A stretch of DNA of 64,000 bases from NCBI GenBank assembly GCA_017853275.1, contig JAFMJV010000004.1:1-64000 (forward strand), read 5' to 3'. The position numbers and the translations under genes are program-made. The DNA comes from Chloroflexota bacterium. GTDB taxonomy: Bacteria > Chloroflexota > Limnocylindria > Limnocylindrales > CSP1-4. This document shows, piece after piece, positions 8,305-17,508 of the stretch (positions within the stretch are counted from its first letter, which is position 1; every line of letters begins with the position of its first letter). A model generated the notes under the pieces. The model saw only the letters and a program-made list of their open reading frames with translations. It searched no databases and had not been told where the DNA came from.

Positions 8305-9645
8305 ATGAAGGACCAGGGGACCCGGCGCGCCGGGATCGCGACCGCGACCGCGGGCGCGCTCCTCGTCGCGGCGATCGGTGCAGGGGCCGTGCCCGCGCTT
8401 GCCCAGGATGGGCCGAAGACGAGCGGCTGGGAGGAGCTCGGGGACGTGACGATCCGCGTCGGCGGAGAGGGCTCGTCCGAGGCGACCCTCACCGCCTTCG
8501 CGGAGAACTTCACCGCGATGTACCCGAACGTCACCGTCAAGCTCGAGATCAAGTCCTGGGACGACTTCATGGGGACGGTGCTCAACATCGCCGACTCCCC
8601 GGACGCGCCGGACATCATCTTCGGCAACCAGGGCTTCACGGTGGACGGCGCGCTCGTGGAGGCGGGCCTGATCATCCCGCTCGATCCGTACTACGACGCC
8701 TACGGCTGGGGCGAGAACTACAGCGACGGCGCGAAGGCGCAGTTCCGCTTCTCCGAGGACGGCAAGACCTTCGGCTCCGGCCCCCTGTGGGGCATCGCGG
8801 AGTCGGCGGACTTCGTGGGCGTCTACTACAACAAGGAGAAGCTCGCGGCCCTTGGCCTGGAGATCCCCACCACGTTCGCCGAGTTCGAGGCGGCCCTGGA
8901 GACCGCGAAGGCCGCCGGTGAGCTCCCGATCAAGCTCGGCAACCAGGCCGGCTGGCCGGGGACCCACGCGTTCGGCGTGGCCCAGGGTGCCTTCTGGCCC
9001 GCCGCGGAGGTCCGGGACTGGATCTTCGGCGCGGAGGGTGCGGACTACACGAACCCCGCGAACCTCCAGGCGGCGGCCACGATGGCTTCCTGGGTGGAGA
9101 AGGGCTACATCAACGAGGACGCCAACGGCCTGGACTACGACCAGGCGTGGCAGGAGTTCGCGAACGGCGACGGCGTCTTCCTCCCCGCGGGGAGCTGGCT
9201 CGCTGCGGGCCTCCGCGACACGATGGGGCCGGACAAGGTCGGCTTCTTCGCGCCGCCGGCCGGGGAGTCCGGGTCGATCGCCGCGGTCGCGGCCCTCTCC
9301 CTCCCCTTCCACATCTCGAGCAAGTCGCAGAACCCGGACCTCGCGGCCGCGTTCATCTCCACGGTGATGAGCCCGGAGAACGGGCAGATCTACCTGGACA
9401 ACGGCCGGATCCCGGCCGCCGCGGGATCCGCCGGCACGCCGGCCGACCCGGTCACCCAGGACCTCGCGGACGCGTGGAGCGCGATCGCCGCGGCGGACGG
9501 CCTGATGTACTACCAGGACTGGTCCACGGACACGATGTACGACACCTTCACCGGCTCGCTCCAGGAGCTCATCGGCGGTCGCTCGACCCCCGAGGAGTTC
9601 GTGGGCGCGATCCAGGAGGACTGGGCGGAGTTCCAGGGGAGCTGA
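8305..9645 (+). CDS. sugar ABC transporter, extracellular solute-binding protein
   Basis: The 446-residue protein has a signal peptide (basic start, Ala-rich core, cleavage after PALA at about residue 34) and no lipobox cysteine. The mature part is a family-1 solute-binding protein: an FTAMYPNVTVKLE segment early, a LWGIAESADFVGVYYNKEKL hinge region, and a C-terminal helix-rich domain. It would capture an oligosaccharide or sugar outside the membrane and deliver it to the two downstream permeases. The start was chosen for GAGGAGG 7 bp upstream. Substrate specificity is unknown; the neighbouring genes suggest an inositol- or amino-sugar-type ligand. Confidence 0.88.
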   Translation: MKDQGTRRAGIATATAGALLVAAIGAGAVPALAQDGPKTSGWEELGDVTIRVGGEGSSEATLTAFAENFTAMYPNVTVKLEIKSWDDFMGTVLNIADSPDAPDIIFGNQGFTVDGALVEAGLIIPLDPYYDAYGWGENYSDGAKAQFRFSEDGKTFGSGPLWGIAESADFVGVYYNKEKLAALGLEIPTTFAEFEAALETAKAAGELPIKLGNQAGWPGTHAFGVAQGAFWPAAEVRDWIFGAEGADYTNPANLQAAATMASWVEKGYINEDANGLDYDQAWQEFANGDGVFLPAGSWLAAGLRDTMGPDKVGFFAPPAGESGSIAAVAALSLPFHISSKSQNPDLAAAFISTVMSPENGQIYLDNGRIPAAAGSAGTPADPVTQDLADAWSAIAAADGLMYYQDWSTDTMYDTFTGSLQELIGGRSTPEEFVGAIQEDWAEFQGS

Positions 9646-9669
9646 TCCCCTTCCGCACCTGACGCAGGG

Positions 9670-10587
9670 ATGTCACGACCGCGAGGCGCGGCAGGCCGGG
9701 GGTCCCCTCCCGGTGAGCCGCGCCTCGTCGGCTTCCTGTACGTCCTGCCGGCGCTCGCCGCCTTCGCGGTCTTCGGCGTCTGGCCGCTCCTCCAGACGAT
9801 CCTCTTCTCCACCTGGAAGTGGAAGGGGATCGGGACCCCCGAGCCGGTGGGGCTCGAGAACTACGTGGATGTCCTGGGCGACCCGGACATCTACACCGCC
9901 TTCCTCCGCTCGCTCGTCCTCGTCGTCTTTGCGGCGATCCTGCCGGTCTGCATCGGCCTCCTCCTCGCCGCCCTCCTCTCCCGCGTGCGGATCCGCGGCA
10001 TGGGGACCTACCGGGTCCTCCTCTTCCTGCCCCAGACGATCGCGATGGTCGTGGTGGCGATCGCGTGGGGCTGGATCTACTCCCGGGACGGGATCGTCAA
10101 CGAGATCCTGCGCACGGTCGGCCTCGGCGGGGTCGCGCGCGCCTGGCTCGGGGACTTCGACCTCGCCCTCCCCGCGATCGGCCTGATCGGGACCTGGCTG
10201 AACAGCGGGCTGTGCATGGTCCTCTTCGTGGCGGGCGTCCAGAAGATCCCGATCGACCTCTATGACGCGGCGCGCGTGGACGGCGCCGGACCGTGGTCCG
10301 AGTTCCGCGCGGTCACCCTGCCCGGCCTGCGCAACGAGGTGATCGTGGCGCTCACGCTGACCGTCATCTTCGCGCTCCGGAACTTCGACCTCATCTGGAT
10401 CACCACGGGGGGCGGACCGGGCGATGCCACCACGACCCCCTCGATCCTCCTCTACCACTTCGGGTTCGAGGCGCGCCGGCTGGGGACCGGCTCGGCGATC
10501 GCGGTCGTCATGACCGTCGTCATCCTCGTCGTCTCGGTCATCCTCGTCCGGCTCGGCGAGCGCGGTGACGAGGGCGTGGCGCGATGA
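9670..10587 (+). CDS. sugar ABC transporter permease, MalF-type
   Basis: A 305-residue inner-membrane protein with about six hydrophobic segments and the EAA loop DAARVDGAGPWSEF, the site that contacts the ATPase. It is the first of the paired carbohydrate permeases (MalF/UgpA type). It follows the binding protein by 24 bp and overlaps the second permease by four bases. No ATPase lies in this operon; the MsmK/UgpC-type ATPase at 60839 is a plausible shared partner. Confidence 0.9.
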   Translation: MSRPRGAAGRGSPPGEPRLVGFLYVLPALAAFAVFGVWPLLQTILFSTWKWKGIGTPEPVGLENYVDVLGDPDIYTAFLRSLVLVVFAAILPVCIGLLLAALLSRVRIRGMGTYRVLLFLPQTIAMVVVAIAWGWIYSRDGIVNEILRTVGLGGVARAWLGDFDLALPAIGLIGTWLNSGLCMVLFVAGVQKIPIDLYDAARVDGAGPWSEFRAVTLPGLRNEVIVALTLTVIFALRNFDLIWITTGGGPGDATTTPSILLYHFGFEARRLGTGSAIAVVMTVVILVVSVILVRLGERGDEGVAR

Positions 10588-11408
10588 GCAGCCGCTGGGA
10601 GCGCGCGGTCACGCATGCGCTCCTCATCACCTTCAGCGTCATCGCGGTCTATCCGCTCGTCTCGATCCTCTTCCTCGCGCTGAGCCGCCAGTCGGACCTC
10701 GTGACCGGCTTCACGATCCCCACCGATCCCTCGCTCGATTCCTTCGTGACGGCCTGGACGAAGGGCGGCTTCGACCGCGGCTTCGCGAACAGCATCGTGG
10801 TGGCCACGACGGTGACGATCCTCTCCGTGGCGCTCTCGATCCTCTCGGGCTATGGCCTGGGGACGATGCGCTTCCCGGGGGCGAACGCGATCTTCTACCT
10901 CCTCATGGCCGGGCTCGTCATCCCCTACGAGTCGCTGATCATCCCCCTCTACCGCCTCTTCCGGGATGCGGGGATGACGGAGAGCTATGCCGCGCTCATC
11001 CTTCCCCAGGTCGGCGTATCGGTCTGCCTCGGGACCTTCTGGATGCGCTCCTTCTTCCGCTCCTCGCCGCGGGCCGTGATCGAGGCCGCCCGGATGGATG
11101 GCGCGGGCCACCTGCGCGTCCTCCTCTCCGTCCTCCTCCCCTCCGCGCTTCCCGCCGCGCTCACCCTCGCCGCGCTCGTCTTCATGTACACCTGGAACGA
11201 CTACCTCCTGGCGCTCGTCATGAACCCGGGTGGCGACATGCTCACCGCGCCGCTCGCGCTCGGCTACTTCGCCGGGGCGCAGCGCTACAGCGACCAGACC
11301 GTGGTGGCCGCGGCCGCCGTCCTCGTCGCGCTCCCGGTGGTCGCCGCCTACGTGGTCCTCCAGCGGCGCTTCATCCGCGGCTTCCTCACCGGGGCGGTCC
11401 GCGAGTAG
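10584..11408 (+). CDS. sugar ABC transporter permease, MalG-type
   Basis: A 274-residue second permease with six predicted membrane segments and an EAA loop EAARMDGAGHLRVL, as in MalG/UgpE. The ATG overlaps the stop of the first permease. It ends the operon. The next feature, 27 bp away on the opposite strand, is the selenocysteine tRNA. Confidence 0.9.
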   Translation: MSSRWERAVTHALLITFSVIAVYPLVSILFLALSRQSDLVTGFTIPTDPSLDSFVTAWTKGGFDRGFANSIVVATTVTILSVALSILSGYGLGTMRFPGANAIFYLLMAGLVIPYESLIIPLYRLFRDAGMTESYAALILPQVGVSVCLGTFWMRSFFRSSPRAVIEAARMDGAGHLRVLLSVLLPSALPAALTLAALVFMYTWNDYLLALVMNPGGDMLTAPLALGYFAGAQRYSDQTVVAAAAVLVALPVVAAYVVLQRRFIRGFLTGAVRE

Positions 11409-11434
11409 GGCGGCACGGGCCGGCGGGCGGAGGG

Positions 11435-11531
11435 TGGCGGGAGCGCATGGGAGTCGGACCCACCGCGCGACGCCGGGCGCCGCGCCGACGGTTTTGAAGA
11501 CCGTGCCGGGCACCGGCCCGGACGCGCTCCC
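11435..11531 (-). tRNA. selC: tRNA-Sec, anticodon UCA
   Basis: On the minus strand this 97-nt stretch folds as a bacterial selenocysteine tRNA. It has an 8-bp acceptor (GGGAGCGC/GCGCTCCC), a 6-bp D stem with a 4-base loop (CCGGGC-CGGT-GCCCGG), a 5-bp anticodon stem with loop CTTCAAA (anticodon TCA at 11495-11497), a long variable arm (7-bp stem GCGCGGC/GTCGCGC) and a 5-bp T stem with loop TCCGACT. The G discriminator is followed by an encoded CCA. The 8+5 acceptor-T arrangement, long D stem and long extra arm distinguish it from tRNA-Ser. It supplies the UGA decoder for the formate dehydrogenase, with selA, selB and selD in the same window. Confidence 0.95.
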
Positions 11532-11552
11532 TCCGAGGGGGCTGGAGCGAGA

Positions 11553-11558
11553 AGGGTA
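11553..11558 (-). promoter_or_regulatory. -10-like element for selC
   Basis: TACCCT on the minus strand, 21 bp before the tRNA 5' end. It is the same hexamer seen before the GH57 gene and before oppA. No clear -35 is visible. Confidence 0.35.
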
Positions 11559-11585
11559 GCGCGACGGGAAGCGGCGCGGCCGCGC

Positions 11586-11607
11586 ACCACCCACGCTCGA
11601 GGGTGGT
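11586..11607. other. 7-bp inverted repeat, selC / beta-helix gap
   Basis: ACCACCC and GGGTGGT are separated by 8 bases, in the gap before the beta-helix gene and upstream of selC. There is no T-run on either side. It could be an operator or a leader hairpin; function unknown. Confidence 0.3.
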
Positions 11608-11665
11608 ACCAACGGCCGCCGTCCGGGGGATGGCCCGCCGGCGCTCCGGGCCACAGGCTCGCCGC

Positions 11666-13279
11666 ATGCACGTCCGACCGATCCGCCGCGGCAGCCCGAT
11701 CGCCGCCCTCCTCCTCGCCACCCTGACCCTCGCCCTCTCCCCCGGTCTGCCGGCCACGGCATCCGTGGCGAGCGAGCACACCGCGCGCCTGGCGGAGGTG
11801 GAGCGCCCCTTCCGGATCCGGGCGCAGGAGATGGTCACCCTCTGGGTCGATCCCTCCGGGGGCGATGATTCCGCCTCCGGGTCGGAACGCACGGACGCGC
11901 TCGCCACGCTCGCGGAGGCCTGGCGGCGGATCCCCCGCGGCGAGCGCCTGGCGGACCACGGGTACCGGATCCTCATCCTCCCGGGCCGGCTCGGCGAGGA
12001 CGCGGTCCCGGGCTACATGGAAGACCGCCTGGGGACCACAGAGCACCCGATCATCATCCGCGCCGCCGAGGGCGCCGGGACGGTCACGCTCGCGTCCCTG
12101 AACATCTTCTCCGTCCGGCACCTCTACCTCATCGACCTGCGCATCGAGGCGACCGGTGGCGACGGCCTCCACTGCGAGCAGTGCGACCACCTCCTCCTCC
12201 GCCGGAGCGTGGTGCGCGGGGATGACCCGGAGAGCTGGCGGATCGGCGACCTCGTGAAGGTGAACCAGTCGCGCTCCGTCTTCATCGAGCGGAGCGACCT
12301 CTCCGGCGCGTCGGACAACGCGCTCGACCTCGTGGCCGTCCAGTACGCGGGGATCCGGCGGAACCGGATCCACGACGCGATGGACTGGTGCGCCTACGCC
12401 AAGGGCGGTTCCGCCTACGTGCGCGTGGACGGGAACGAGATCTTCGACTGCGGGACCGGGGGCTTCACCGCAGGCCAGGGCACGGGCTTCCAGTGGATGG
12501 TCCCGCCGTGGATCACCTACGAGGCGGTGGACGTGCGCGTCGTGAACAACGTGGTCCACGACACCGAGGGGGCCGGCCTCGGGGTGAACGGTGGCTACGG
12601 GATCCTTCTCGCCCACAACACGCTCGTCCGGGTCGGGTCGCGGTCCCACCTCCTCGAGTTCGTCGCCGGCCTGCGCTCGTGCGACGGCGTCCCGGGGGAC
12701 GCGGGCCGCGGCCGCTGCGCGGAGCATCTCGATCTCGGCGGGTGGGGGACGACCCGCGTGGACGACGGCAACGAGCCGGTGCGCATCCCGAACCGGCAGG
12801 TCTTCGTCATCCGGAACCTGATCGTGAACCGGACGGACCGGCCGGTGGGCGACCAGATCCTCACCGTCGCGGGTCCCTACGACGGCCCGGGCCAGGATGG
12901 GTCGGGCGTCCCGACCCCCACGCGCTTCGACCGGGACCTCGTCTTCCTCGGCAACGTCATCCGGAGCGGGCCGGAGACGACCCCGCTCGGGATCGGCGAG
13001 GAGACCGGCTGCAGCGGCGCGGGCTCCAGCTGCCGCCCGGAGTCGATCCTCGCGGAGAACCTCATCAACGAGCGCCCGGTCAGCCTGCGCGACATGGCGG
13101 GCGGCGACTTCCGGCTCGCGGACCCTGCGGCCGTCACGGTGGGCGAGATCGCCTGGCCGCTCATCGACTGGTCCGGGCTGACGGAGGGGATCCCGCCCGG
13201 CCGGAGCCGGACCACGGTCCCCCGCGACCGGGAGGGCCTGCGGCGCGGCTCCGACGCTCCGCCCGGCGCGTGGCGCTGA
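11666..13279 (+). CDS. exported right-handed parallel beta-helix protein
   Basis: The 537-residue protein starts MHVRPIRRG followed by a hydrophobic leader (AALLLATLTLAL, cleavage near PATAS). An earlier ATG at 11603 would add a charged extension before the signal, so 11666 is preferred. The body has PbH1-type repeats built around N-x-I/V turns (FIERSDLSG, IRRNRIHD, VRVDGNEIFD, VRVVNNVVHD, ILLAHNTLV, VIRNLIVNR, FLGNVI), spanning about residues 130-460. Such folds belong to pectin/alginate lyases and other polysaccharide-acting exoproteins or surface adhesins. I see no specific catalytic signature, so enzymatic activity is not claimed. Sugar-handling genes upstream fit a polysaccharide role. 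Confidence 0.75.
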   Translation: MHVRPIRRGSPIAALLLATLTLALSPGLPATASVASEHTARLAEVERPFRIRAQEMVTLWVDPSGGDDSASGSERTDALATLAEAWRRIPRGERLADHGYRILILPGRLGEDAVPGYMEDRLGTTEHPIIIRAAEGAGTVTLASLNIFSVRHLYLIDLRIEATGGDGLHCEQCDHLLLRRSVVRGDDPESWRIGDLVKVNQSRSVFIERSDLSGASDNALDLVAVQYAGIRRNRIHDAMDWCAYAKGGSAYVRVDGNEIFDCGTGGFTAGQGTGFQWMVPPWITYEAVDVRVVNNVVHDTEGAGLGVNGGYGILLAHNTLVRVGSRSHLLEFVAGLRSCDGVPGDAGRGRCAEHLDLGGWGTTRVDDGNEPVRIPNRQVFVIRNLIVNRTDRPVGDQILTVAGPYDGPGQDGSGVPTPTRFDRDLVFLGNVIRSGPETTPLGIGEETGCSGAGSSCRPESILAENLINERPVSLRDMAGGDFRLADPAAVTVGEIAWPLIDWSGLTEGIPPGRSRTTVPRDREGLRRGSDAPPGAWR

Positions 13280-13319
13280 AGGAGGTCTGACGCCGGGAGG
13301 TCTCGCGCGCTGCTCCGGC

Positions 13320-15077
13320 ATGGCATCCTCGCGGCGTGGCCGTGACGGGACGCTGCGGGAGCGGACGGTGAGCGGGCCGGCAGCGACCGGGCTTCTCTCC
13401 GAGGGCGCGGGCGCCCTGCGCACGGCGGGAGGCCGCATCCTCGCCCTCCTCCCCGATCGCGCGATCCTCCGGGGGATGACCCGCCATCCGCGGCGCGACC
13501 TCCTCGCGGGGGTCACGGTCGCGGTCGTGGCCCTTCCCCTTGCGCTCGCCTTCGGGATCTCCTCCGGGCTGGGCGCGGAGGCCGGGCTGATCACCGCGAT
13601 CGTCGCGGGGCTCCTCGCCGCCTTCCTCGGCGGGAGCAACCTCCAGGTGAGCGGGCCGACCGGGGCGATGACGGTCGTCCTCATCCCGATCGTCGCGGCC
13701 CACGGGACCGCGGCCGTCCTCGTGGTCGGCCTCCTCGCGGGCGCGATCCTCGTGGGCCTCGCGGTCGCGCGCGCCGGCCGGGTCATGCGCTACGTCCCGC
13801 TCCCCGTCATCGAGGGCTTCACCCTCGGGATCGCCGTGATCATCGCGCTCCAGCAGGTCCCGGGCGCGCTCGGTGTCCCGGCGATCCCCGGGCACACGGT
13901 CATCCAGACCGCGCTCGAGGCGATCGTCGCGTGGCTCGCCGCTCCGGAGCTCCTGCCGCCCCTGCTCGCGGCGGGCGTGGCGGGATCGATGCTCCTGGCG
14001 GCGCGGATCCGCCCCGGGATCCCGATCTCCCTGGCCGCCGTCGCCGTGGCGACCGCGGCCGTCGCCGTCCTCGCGCTCCCGGTGGCCACGATCGGGAGCA
14101 TCCCGGCCGGGCTCCCCCTCCCCTCCCTGCCCACCCTGGACGGCGTGGACCCCGGGGAGCTCGTCCTCCCCGCGATCGCCGTGGCCGCCCTCGCGGCGCT
14201 GGAAAGCCTCCTGTGCGCCTCGGTCGCGGACGCGATGCGCATCGGTGAGCGGCACGACCCGGACCGCGAGCTCTTCGGACAGGGGATCGCCAACCTCGTC
14301 GTCCCCTTCTTCGGTGGGGTTCCCGCGACTGCGGCGATCGCGCGCACGGCGGTCAACGTCCGCTCCGGCGCACGCACGCGCCTCGCCGCGATCGTCCATG
14401 CGCTCGTCCTGCTCGCGGTCGTGCTCGTGGCCGCGGGGCTGGTGGGCCGGATCCCGATCGCGGCGCTCGCGGGGGTCCTCATCGCCACGGCGATCATGAT
14501 GATCCGCGTCTCCAGCTTCACCGCGATCGCCCGTGCGACGCGTGGCGACGGGGTCGTCATCGTCCTCACGACGATCGCGACGATCGCGCTCGACCTCGTG
14601 GTCGCGGTGATCCTCGGGCTCGTCGTGGCGGGCGCCTTCGCGCTCCGCGAGGTGGCGGCCTCGGCGCGCGTGGACGAGATCCCGATCGATCCCACCGACC
14701 ACGCGGACGAGGAAGGGGCGCTCCTCGACCGGCGGATCGTCGCCTACCGGCTGGACGGCCCCCTCTTCTTCGGTGCCGCGCACACCTTCCTCCTGGAGCT
14801 CTCGGAGGTGAGCGACGTCCGGGTCGTCGTCCTCCGGCTCTCGCGGATCGCGACCCTCGACGCGACCGGCGCCTCTCTCCTCGCGGAGACGATCGGCGGT
14901 CTCGAGCGGCGCGGCGTGACCGTCCTCCTCTCCGGGATCCGCGCCGACCACGAGCCGATCTTCCGCGGTCTCGGCGTCTATGACCGCCTCGCGGCAGAGC
15001 ACCATGTCTTCCCCACGACCCCGGAGGCGATCGCCTACGCGCGCCGGATCGTGGCGGGGGAGGTGGCGGCGCGCTGA
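13320..15077 (+). CDS. SulP-family anion transporter with STAS domain
   Basis: The 585-residue membrane protein has about ten to eleven hydrophobic segments from residue 55 to 450. VSGPTGAMTVVL is the SulP signature in the first third. A cytoplasmic STAS domain occupies the last ~110 residues (FFGAAHTFLLEL, then RIATLDATGASLL). SulP proteins move sulfate, bicarbonate or dicarboxylates. The ligand is not determinable here. Selenate or selenite uptake through a sulfate-type carrier is only a speculation prompted by the nearby selenium genes. It ends facing a strong hairpin and the convergent exported protein. Confidence 0.9.
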   Translation: MASSRRGRDGTLRERTVSGPAATGLLSEGAGALRTAGGRILALLPDRAILRGMTRHPRRDLLAGVTVAVVALPLALAFGISSGLGAEAGLITAIVAGLLAAFLGGSNLQVSGPTGAMTVVLIPIVAAHGTAAVLVVGLLAGAILVGLAVARAGRVMRYVPLPVIEGFTLGIAVIIALQQVPGALGVPAIPGHTVIQTALEAIVAWLAAPELLPPLLAAGVAGSMLLAARIRPGIPISLAAVAVATAAVAVLALPVATIGSIPAGLPLPSLPTLDGVDPGELVLPAIAVAALAALESLLCASVADAMRIGERHDPDRELFGQGIANLVVPFFGGVPATAAIARTAVNVRSGARTRLAAIVHALVLLAVVLVAAGLVGRIPIAALAGVLIATAIMMIRVSSFTAIARATRGDGVVIVLTTIATIALDLVVAVILGLVVAGAFALREVAASARVDEIPIDPTDHADEEGALLDRRIVAYRLDGPLFFGAAHTFLLELSEVSDVRVVVLRLSRIATLDATGASLLAETIGGLERRGVTVLLSGIRADHEPIFRGLGVYDRLAAEHHVFPTTPEAIAYARRIVAGEVAAR

Positions 15078-15095
15078 CCCGGCCGGGGAACGGCC

Positions 15096-15119
15096 GACCC
15101 CCGGCCGGGGCCGGGGGTC
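15096..15119. terminator. bidirectional terminator-like hairpin
   Basis: GACCCCCGGC and its exact complement enclose a 4-base loop between the convergent SulP and exported-protein genes. There is no T-run, as is common in GC-rich genomes. Placement supports a shared terminator. Confidence 0.55.
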
Positions 15120-15159
15120 GATGTGGGTAGCGGCGGCCGCCGGCGAGGGCGGCGGAAGG

Positions 15160-16122
15160 TCAGGGGATGCGGGGGGCGAAGAGCTCCGCCGCGGCGACGA
15201 CGTAGGCCTGGAGCTCGTCCTCCGGCGTGTCCAGCTGGACCGACTGGACGACGAGGACCCGGTCGTCGCCGAGGTCCACGAAGACCCCGAAGACGGAGGG
15301 GACGTAAAGGCCGGGCCGGCCGGCCACCGTCACCTCGACCTCGTCGTCGAAGAAGGGGGCGAGATCCGCGGCCGAGCCGGTCTGCTCGTAGGCGGTGAGC
15401 GCGGCGTAGGCCATCTGGTCCATCGGGGTCGACCAGGTGCATCCCTGGTCGGTGCCGTCGTCGGTCACCTCCGTGAGCTCGATCCCGAGCGCGGAGACCT
15501 CCTCGATGGTGGCGAGCGAGCAGAAGGCGCCGAGGATGCCGTCATCGGTCGGCTCCGGGCCGAAGCTCGCCTCGGCGTCGCCGCCGTCCGTGATCGCGGA
15601 GATATCGCCGCAGATCTTCCACGTGCCGTCCTCGAGGAGGACGTCGATCTCGCCCTCGATCGGCTCGCTCTGGGAGAGCTCCGTGAGCGCGGAATCGATC
15701 GCGGCGGAGATCTCCGGGCTATCCACGGGGATCCCCATCTCCTCGACGAAGGCCTCCATGACCGTCCGGAAGGCCGCCTCGTCCACGGTCATCGTCAGCG
15801 TGCCCGTCACCTGGACCACGGCGTTCGTGCCGTCGTCGGAGAGGACCTCGGTGACCACGTCGGACGCGGCGATCGTGATCGCATCCAGGATCGCCTGGCC
15901 GTCGATCCCGCTCTCGGCCATCTCGCCCACGAGATCGAAGTCCGCGGCGACCTCCTCGGCGCGCTCGGCACAGACGAGCTCGGGGATCCGCTCGAACTCC
16001 TTCGCCGCGATGATCTCGAGGAGGCCGGTGACCGCCCCTTCCGGGCTGTCCGCCGCGGCTACCGGGGTGGCGACGAGGGCGGCGGCGAGCGCCGCGACGG
16101 GGAGGAAGGAGGTTCTGCGCAT
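15160..16122 (-). CDS. exported protein, C-terminal half DUF3558-like
   Basis: The 320-residue protein has a clear signal peptide (MRRTSFLP, Ala-rich core, cleavage after PVAAA). The first part is acidic and helical (residues 25-180) with two cysteines (LVCAER, WKICGD). The second part contains FCSLATIEEVSALG and GCTWST, the spacing of two cysteines seen in DUF3558-type actinobacterial exported proteins. The ATG at 16122 is preceded by GAGGAT. No enzyme motif is visible. It likely sits at the cell surface; function unknown. It converges on the SulP gene and diverges from soxB. Confidence 0.7.
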   Translation of the reverse strand: MRRTSFLPVAALAAALVATPVAAADSPEGAVTGLLEIIAAKEFERIPELVCAERAEEVAADFDLVGEMAESGIDGQAILDAITIAASDVVTEVLSDDGTNAVVQVTGTLTMTVDEAAFRTVMEAFVEEMGIPVDSPEISAAIDSALTELSQSEPIEGEIDVLLEDGTWKICGDISAITDGGDAEASFGPEPTDDGILGAFCSLATIEEVSALGIELTEVTDDGTDQGCTWSTPMDQMAYAALTAYEQTGSAADLAPFFDDEVEVTVAGRPGLYVPSVFGVFVDLGDDRVLVVQSVQLDTPEDELQAYVVAAAELFAPRIP

Positions 16123-16165
16123 GGGGGATCCTCGTGTGTGGAGCGGCGGGCGCCGCGACAGCGCG

Positions 16166-16171
16166 ATGGTA
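16166..16171 (-). promoter_or_regulatory. -10-like element for exported protein
   Basis: TACCAT on the minus strand, 43 bp before the ATG at 16122. It leaves room for a leader containing the GAGGAT ribosome binding site. Confidence 0.4.
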
Positions 16172-16244
16172 GTGGGCGCGCACCGCGGGGGCACCGGGAC
16201 CTTCGGCGGCTGCAGCCCCACCCCCCGGGTCCGGCCGCGAGCGG

Positions 16245-16273
16245 TTGACGCGGGACGAGGCCCGGGCGACACT
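16245..16273 (+). promoter_or_regulatory. soxBDAG promoter, leaderless type
   Basis: TTGACG (16245-16250), a 17-bp spacer and GACACT (16268-16273), with the soxB GTG 8 bp further on. The spacing is optimal for a housekeeping sigma factor. The start site would fall at the GTG itself, so soxB mRNA is probably leaderless. Confidence 0.6.
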
Positions 16274-16281
16274 TCCTTCCC

Positions 16282-17508
16282 GTGAGCCCCCTCGGTGATC
16301 ATCCCCTCCCCCATCCGCCGCGCCTGTGGCGCCGTCCCGAGCCGAAGTCGTCCTACGAGGTGATCGTGGTGGGCGCCGGCGGGCATGGCCTGGCGACCGC
16401 CTACTACCTCGCGAAGAACCACGGGATCCGGGACGTGGCGGTCGTGGAGCGCGGCTGGCTCGGCGGCGGGAACATGGCCCGGAACACGACGATCATCCGC
16501 TCCAACTACCTGTGGGATGCGAGCGCGGCGATCTACGAGCACTCCCTGAAGCTGTGGGAGACGCTCGCCGAGGAGCTCGACTACGACCTCCTCTTCTCCC
16601 AGCGGGGCGTCATGTCGCTCGCGCACAGCCTCCATGACGTCCGCGAGGGTCAGCGGCGGGCCTCCGCGAACCGCCTGAATGGCATCGATGCCCTGTGGCT
16701 CGACCCGGAGGCCTGCCGGGAGGTCTGCCCGATCCTGAACATCGACCCGGAGGTGCGCTACCCCGTCCTCGGGGCCACCTTCCAGCCGCGCGGCGGGATC
16801 GCGCGCCACGAGCACGTGGCGTGGGGCTACGCGCGGGCGGCGGATGCGCTCGGGGTCGATCTCATCGAGGGCTGCGAGGTCCAGGGGATCGACGTCACGG
16901 ACGGCCGGGTGACCGGCCTCCGGACCTCGCGCGGTCCGATCCGCGCCGGCAAGGTGGCGCTCGTGGCGGCGGGCCACTCCAGCCTCCTCGCCGAGATGGC
17001 CGGCTTCACCCTGCCGATCACGAGCCACCCGCTCCAGGCGCTCGTCTCGGAGCTCCTCCAGCCGGTCCATCCCACGGTCGTGATGAGCAACGCGGTCCAC
17101 GTCTACGTGAGCCAGGCGCACAAGGGCGAGCTCGTCATGGGCGCCGGGATCGACAGCTACAACTCGTACGCGCAGCGCGGCTCGTTCCACGTCATCGAGC
17201 ACCAGATGGCGGCCGCCCTCGAGCTCTTCCCGATCTTCGCGCGGGCGCACGTCCTCCGGACCTGGGGCGGGATCGTGGATACCGCGCCGGATGCCTCGCC
17301 GATCATCGGGGTGACCCCGGTGGAGAACCTCTTCATCAACTGTGGCTGGGGGACCGGCGGCTTCAAGGCGACCCCGGGCTCCGGCTGGGTGATGGCCGAG
17401 ACGGTCGCCACCGGGCGGCCGCACGAGCTCGCCCGTCCCTTCGCGCTCGAGCGCTTCGTCACCGGCGATCTCGTGGACGAGCACGGCGCGGCGGGGGTCG
17501 CCCACTGA
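16282..17508 (+). CDS. soxB: sarcosine oxidase, subunit beta
   Basis: The beta subunit of heterotetrameric sarcosine oxidase (408 residues) holds the catalytic FAD and the covalently attached FMN and demethylates sarcosine to glycine. [20 protein letters not shown] is the FAD-binding Rossmann motif. [13 protein letters not shown] carries the histidine region used for FMN attachment in this family. The C-terminal [16 protein letters not shown] matches the DAO-fold end. It starts at GTG 8 bp after a good -10, without a Shine-Dalgarno sequence, and its TGA overlaps the soxD ATG. The order soxB-D-A-G is canonical. The tetramer uses O2 and THF, forming H2O2 and 5,10-methylene-THF. Confidence 0.95.
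   Translation: MSPLGDHPLPHPPRLWRRPEPKSSYEVIVVGAGGHGLATAYYLAKNHGIRDVAVVERGWLGGGNMARNTTIIRSNYLWDASAAIYEHSLKLWETLAEELDYDLLFSQRGVMSLAHSLHDVREGQRRASANRLNGIDALWLDPEACREVCPILNIDPEVRYPVLGATFQPRGGIARHEHVAWGYARAADALGVDLIEGCEVQGIDVTDGRVTGLRTSRGPIRAGKVALVAAGHSSLLAEMAGFTLPITSHPLQALVSELLQPVHPTVVMSNAVHVYVSQAHKGELVMGAGIDSYNSYAQRGSFHVIEHQMAAALELFPIFARAHVLRTWGGIVDTAPDASPIIGVTPVENLFINCGWGTGGFKATPGSGWVMAETVATGRPHELARPFALERFVTGDLVDEHGAAGVAH

Noticed and set aside
11435..11531. tRNA-Ser(UGA) on the plus strand
   Set aside because: The plus-strand reading lacks proper D and T arms. The minus strand gives an 8-bp acceptor, long D stem and UCA anticodon, so it is tRNA-Sec.
11409..11665. Integration (att) site of a genomic island at selC
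   Set aside because: tRNA-Sec genes are common integration targets, but I found no second copy of the tRNA 3' end, no integrase and no composition shift around it.
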